The notes under the pieces: model-generated | What the model saw: the letters and a program-made list of their open reading frames with translations, nothing else | The model's database searches: none | Told to the model about the DNA's origin: nothing | Program-made: the position numbers and the translations under genes | Shown here: piece after piece, positions 62,215-64,000 of the stretch | How the letters are laid out: each line of letters begins with the position of its first letter | Position numbering within the stretch: position 1 is the first letter of the stretch | Source: Streptomyces olivaceus | GTDB lineage: Bacteria; Actinomycetota; Actinomycetes; Streptomycetales; Streptomycetaceae | Assembly (NCBI RefSeq): GCF_000721235.1 | Contig: NZ_JOFH01000006.1 | Coordinates: forward strand, 242,790 to 306,789 | Length of the DNA stretch: 64,000 bases | Direction: 5' to 3'

Positions 62215-62652
62215 ATGTCGCTCTACGCCGCGTACGCCGGCAACCTCGACGCGCGGCTGATGACCCGCCGCGCCCCGCACTCGCCGCTGCGCGCCACGGG
62301 GTGGCTGAACGGGTGGCGGCTGACCTTCGGGGGCGAGCAGATGGGCTGGGAGGGCGCGCTGGCGACCCTGGTGGAGGACCCGCTCTCCCAGGTCTTCGTC
62401 TCCCTCTACGACATCGCCCCGATGGACGAGGACTCGCTCGACCGCTGGGAGGGCGTGGGCCTGGAGATCTACCGCCGCACCCGGGTCCGCGTCCACACGC
62501 TCGACGGCGAAGACGGCGCCTGGACCTACGTCCTGAACGCCTACGAGGGCGGCCTGCCCTCCGCCCGCTACCTGGGCGAGATCGCGGACGCGGCCGAGTC
62601 GGCGGGCGCCCCGCACGACTACGTGATGGAACTCCGCAAACGCCCCTGCTGA
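62215..62652 (+). CDS. Gamma-glutamylcyclotransferase-like protein
   Basis: This 145-residue protein of the GGCT/AIG2 fold has the N-terminal substrate loop [13 protein letters not shown] in place of YGSNL, the acidic segment [15 protein letters not shown] with the likely catalytic Glu, and [16 protein letters not shown] at the end. It may act on gamma-glutamyl compounds, but the substrate is unproven. TACCCT ends 6 bases before the ATG, so the message is probably leaderless. It diverges from the LpdA-type gene. Confidence 0.85.
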   Translation: MSLYAAYAGNLDARLMTRRAPHSPLRATGWLNGWRLTFGGEQMGWEGALATLVEDPLSQVFVSLYDIAPMDEDSLDRWEGVGLEIYRRTRVRVHTLDGEDGAWTYVLNAYEGGLPSARYLGEIADAAESAGAPHDYVMELRKRPC

Positions 62653-62704
62653 AACGATGCCGCCCTCGGCAACGGAACCCTCACCATCCCGTGACCTCTG
62701 TCAT

Positions 62705-62734
62705 CTACGCGCGTAGGCGTAAACCGGATACCCT
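62705..62734 (+). promoter_or_regulatory. PNP promoter with 12-bp palindrome
   Basis: CTACGCGCGTAG (62705-62716) is a perfect palindrome just upstream of the -10 TACCCT (62729-62734), which ends 7 bases before the GTG at 62742. The palindrome lies where a repressor would occlude the promoter. Confidence 0.55.
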
Positions 62735-62741
62735 CTTCGGC

Positions 62742-63566
62742 GTGAACGCATCTCTTCTTCCGGACGACATCCAGGGCGACCCCTACAGCGCCGCCGACGC
62801 CGCCGCGGCCCGCCTGCGCGAACTCACCGGCGCCGAGACCCACGACGTCGCCCTCGTGATGGGCTCCGGCTGGGCACCGGCCGTGGACGCGCTTGGCGCC
62901 CCCGAGGCCGATCTCCAGGTCACCGACCTGCCGGGCTTTCCGCAGCCCGCGGTGGAGGGTCACGGCGGCAAGGTCCGCTCGTACTCGATCGGCGACAAGC
63001 GCGCACTGGTCTTCCTGGGCCGCACCCACTACTACGAGGGCCACGGCGTCGCCGCCGTGGCCCACGGCGTCCGCACCGCCGTGGCGGCCGGCGCCAAGAC
63101 GATCATCCTGACCAACGGCTGCGGCGGCCTGCGCGAGGGCATGCGCCCCGGCCAGCCCGTCCTGATCAGCGACCACATCAACCTCACCGCCACCTCCCCC
63201 ATCGTCGGCGCGAACTTCGTCGACCTCACCGACCTCTACTCCCCGCGCCTGCGCGCGCTCTGCAAGGAGGTCGACCCCACGCTGGAGGAGGGCGTCTACG
63301 CCCAGTTCCCCGGCCCGCACTACGAGACCCCGGCGGAGATCCGCATGGCCCGCGTGATCGGCGCGGACCTGGTGGGCATGTCGACGGTCCTGGAGGCGAT
63401 CGCGGCACGGGAGGCGGGCGCGGAGGTCCTGGGCATCTCCCTGGTCACCAACCTCGCCGCGGGCATGACGGGCGAGCCCCTGAACCACGAGGAGGTCCTC
63501 CAGGCGGGCCGCGACTCCGCGTCCCGCATGGGGGCGCTGCTGACGCGGGTACTGGGTCGGCTGTAG
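62742..63566 (+). CDS. Purine nucleoside phosphorylase
   Basis: This 274-residue trimeric-type (PNP/MTAP family) enzyme cleaves purine (deoxy)nucleosides with phosphate. Phosphate-binding residues are in MGSGWAP and GRTHYYEGH; the base and ribose region is [17 protein letters not shown] and [11 protein letters not shown], followed by [13 protein letters not shown]. The GTG start at 62742 follows a -10 element and no ribosome site. The DeoR regulator at 59473 may respond to its product pathway. Confidence 0.95.
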   Translation: MNASLLPDDIQGDPYSAADAAAARLRELTGAETHDVALVMGSGWAPAVDALGAPEADLQVTDLPGFPQPAVEGHGGKVRSYSIGDKRALVFLGRTHYYEGHGVAAVAHGVRTAVAAGAKTIILTNGCGGLREGMRPGQPVLISDHINLTATSPIVGANFVDLTDLYSPRLRALCKEVDPTLEEGVYAQFPGPHYETPAEIRMARVIGADLVGMSTVLEAIAAREAGAEVLGISLVTNLAAGMTGEPLNHEEVLQAGRDSASRMGALLTRVLGRL

Positions 63567-63664
63567 CGAACCGGCGCGTTGCCGCCCCGGCGCGGGTGTG
63601 GGTTGGCGGCCCGGCGTGCACTCGGTCCCCGGCGTGGGTGCGGGCCGGGGGTAGGGTACGCGGC

Positions 63665-63757
63665 CCGGCGCTTACGGGGTGCCGCCGCGCCCACCCGTGC
63701 CGCCCCAGCGCACGACTGCCCGCAGCGGCGCGGCACGCACTGCCCGCAGCTGGGGCG
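63665..63757 (-). repeat. Dispersed intergenic repeat, copy 2 (inverted)
   Basis: The reverse complement of this stretch matches 26894-26985 over about 90 bases, including GCTGCGGGCAGTCGTGC and GGGGCGGCACGGGTGGGCGC, with a few substitutions and short indels. The two copies are 36.7 kb apart in opposite orientation. Confidence 0.8.
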
Positions 63758-63769
63758 GTACGGCGGGTG

Positions 63770-63840
63770 AGCCGCGTACGGCGGCGAAGGGGATACGCAG
63801 CCGGGGCGAGGAGGATCAGCCGCGTACGGCGGGAAGGGGA
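63770..63840. repeat. Imperfect 24-bp direct repeat
   Basis: AGCCGCGTACGGCGG followed by GAAGGGGA occurs at 63770-63793 and again at 63818-63840, with one base extra in the first copy. Confidence 0.65.
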
Positions 63841-63845
63841 CGTGT

Positions 63846-63938
63846 CGGGGGGTGTCCGCCCGCAGCGGTTGGCGCGTCAACGGAGCCGGCTTCCCTGTCC
63901 GAGCGATTCCGCGCCGTTCCGAGGACGGACACCCCCCG
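63846..63938. repeat. 93-bp element with 13-bp terminal inverted repeats
   Basis: CGGGGGGTGTCCG at 63846-63858 and its exact reverse complement at 63926-63938 enclose 67 bases. The layout could be a miniature inverted-repeat element, a structured RNA or a terminator-like cruciform. I have a vague memory of similar stretches in other Streptomyces genomes. Confidence 0.6.
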
Positions 63939-64000
63939 GCGCGGCCCCGCACCACCCCACAACCCAACGCGCTACCCGCACCCCCACCGAAACCGCACAG

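Larger units (their letters stand above)
63567..64000. other. 434-bp gene-free repeat region at window end
   Basis: This is intergenic sequence after the phosphorylase. It contains copy 2 of the dispersed repeat (63665-63757), a direct repeat (63770-63840) and an element with terminal inverted repeats (63846-63938). The open frames here lack ribosome binding sites and read as low-complexity Pro/Arg products. The next gene is outside the window. Confidence 0.6.

Noticed and set aside
63320..63967. 215-codon minus-strand ORF at the window end
   Set aside because: Its sequence consists of translated repeats and the antisense of the phosphorylase 3' end, and there is no ribosome binding site.

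Overview
The window is high-GC actinobacterial chromosome, almost certainly from a Streptomyces. Codons are strongly third-position G/C biased, GTG starts are common, and the gene families are typical of the genus: mycothiol amidase Mca, GTP-type PEPCK, a WhiJ/DUF397 regulatory set, an epsilon-subunit acyl-CoA carboxylase, and a sortase-E-like LAxTG substrate. From memory, the backbone gene order matches the S. coelicolor core region from about SCO5003 down to SCO4917. I could not run a comparison.

Layout. 1-2010: 3' part of a secreted GH18 chitinase and a membrane protein. 2177-6243: an accessory-looking block with an RsbW/AbaA-like protein, a WhiJ-type XRE regulator, a DUF397 protein and two proteins with leaders like those of contractile-injection-system cargo. 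One of these has a permuted-papain-like domain and the other an HExxH metallopeptidase domain. 6245-8444: a non-canonical Nramp-like transporter and an acidic protein with a Lys/Glu repeat tail. 8548-15481: a divergent catabolic locus (GntP permease, RidA, IclR regulator, KDG-type kinase // PLP fold-III deaminase, N-acyl-D-amino-acid deacylase). I read it as a pathway for N-acetylglucosaminate, the aldonic acid from oxidative chitin cleavage, or for D-amino acids. 15565-23350: aminotransferase, PEPCK, hemolysin III, Mut7-C RNase and a YyaL-like thioredoxin-fold protein. 23664-26882: a large STAND NTPase with TPRs.

27066-37546: Mca, DUF4307, GreA, a DrrAB-like ABC exporter, threonine dehydratase, MarR, a sigma-like factor with a small membrane partner, cystathionine gamma-synthase and MsrA. 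37763-38385: a small two-gene module resembling toxin-antitoxin. 38397-44062: three regulator/enzyme pairs (TetR/aldo-keto reductase, alcohol dehydrogenase/XRE, TetR/MBL hydrolase), two with clear twin operators. 44214-50430: L,D-transpeptidase, a sortase substrate, HutH, a GAF-GGDEF diguanylate cyclase and enoyl-CoA hydratase. 50644-59348: adenylate cyclase, biotin ligase, the propionyl-CoA carboxylase genes (pccB, epsilon subunit, accA2) and Maf. 59473-63566: DeoR regulator, LpdA-type flavoprotein, a cyclotransferase-like protein and purine nucleoside phosphorylase. The last 430 bases hold intergenic repeats, one of which also occurs inverted at 26.9 kb.

Genes that work together: birA, pccB, pccE and accA2 build and biotinylate an acyl-CoA carboxylase; pccB and accA2 share an upstream motif. 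Several intergenic hairpins are strong bidirectional terminators. At least eight genes appear to be leaderless. No tRNA, rRNA, CRISPR array, phage or insertion sequence was seen.
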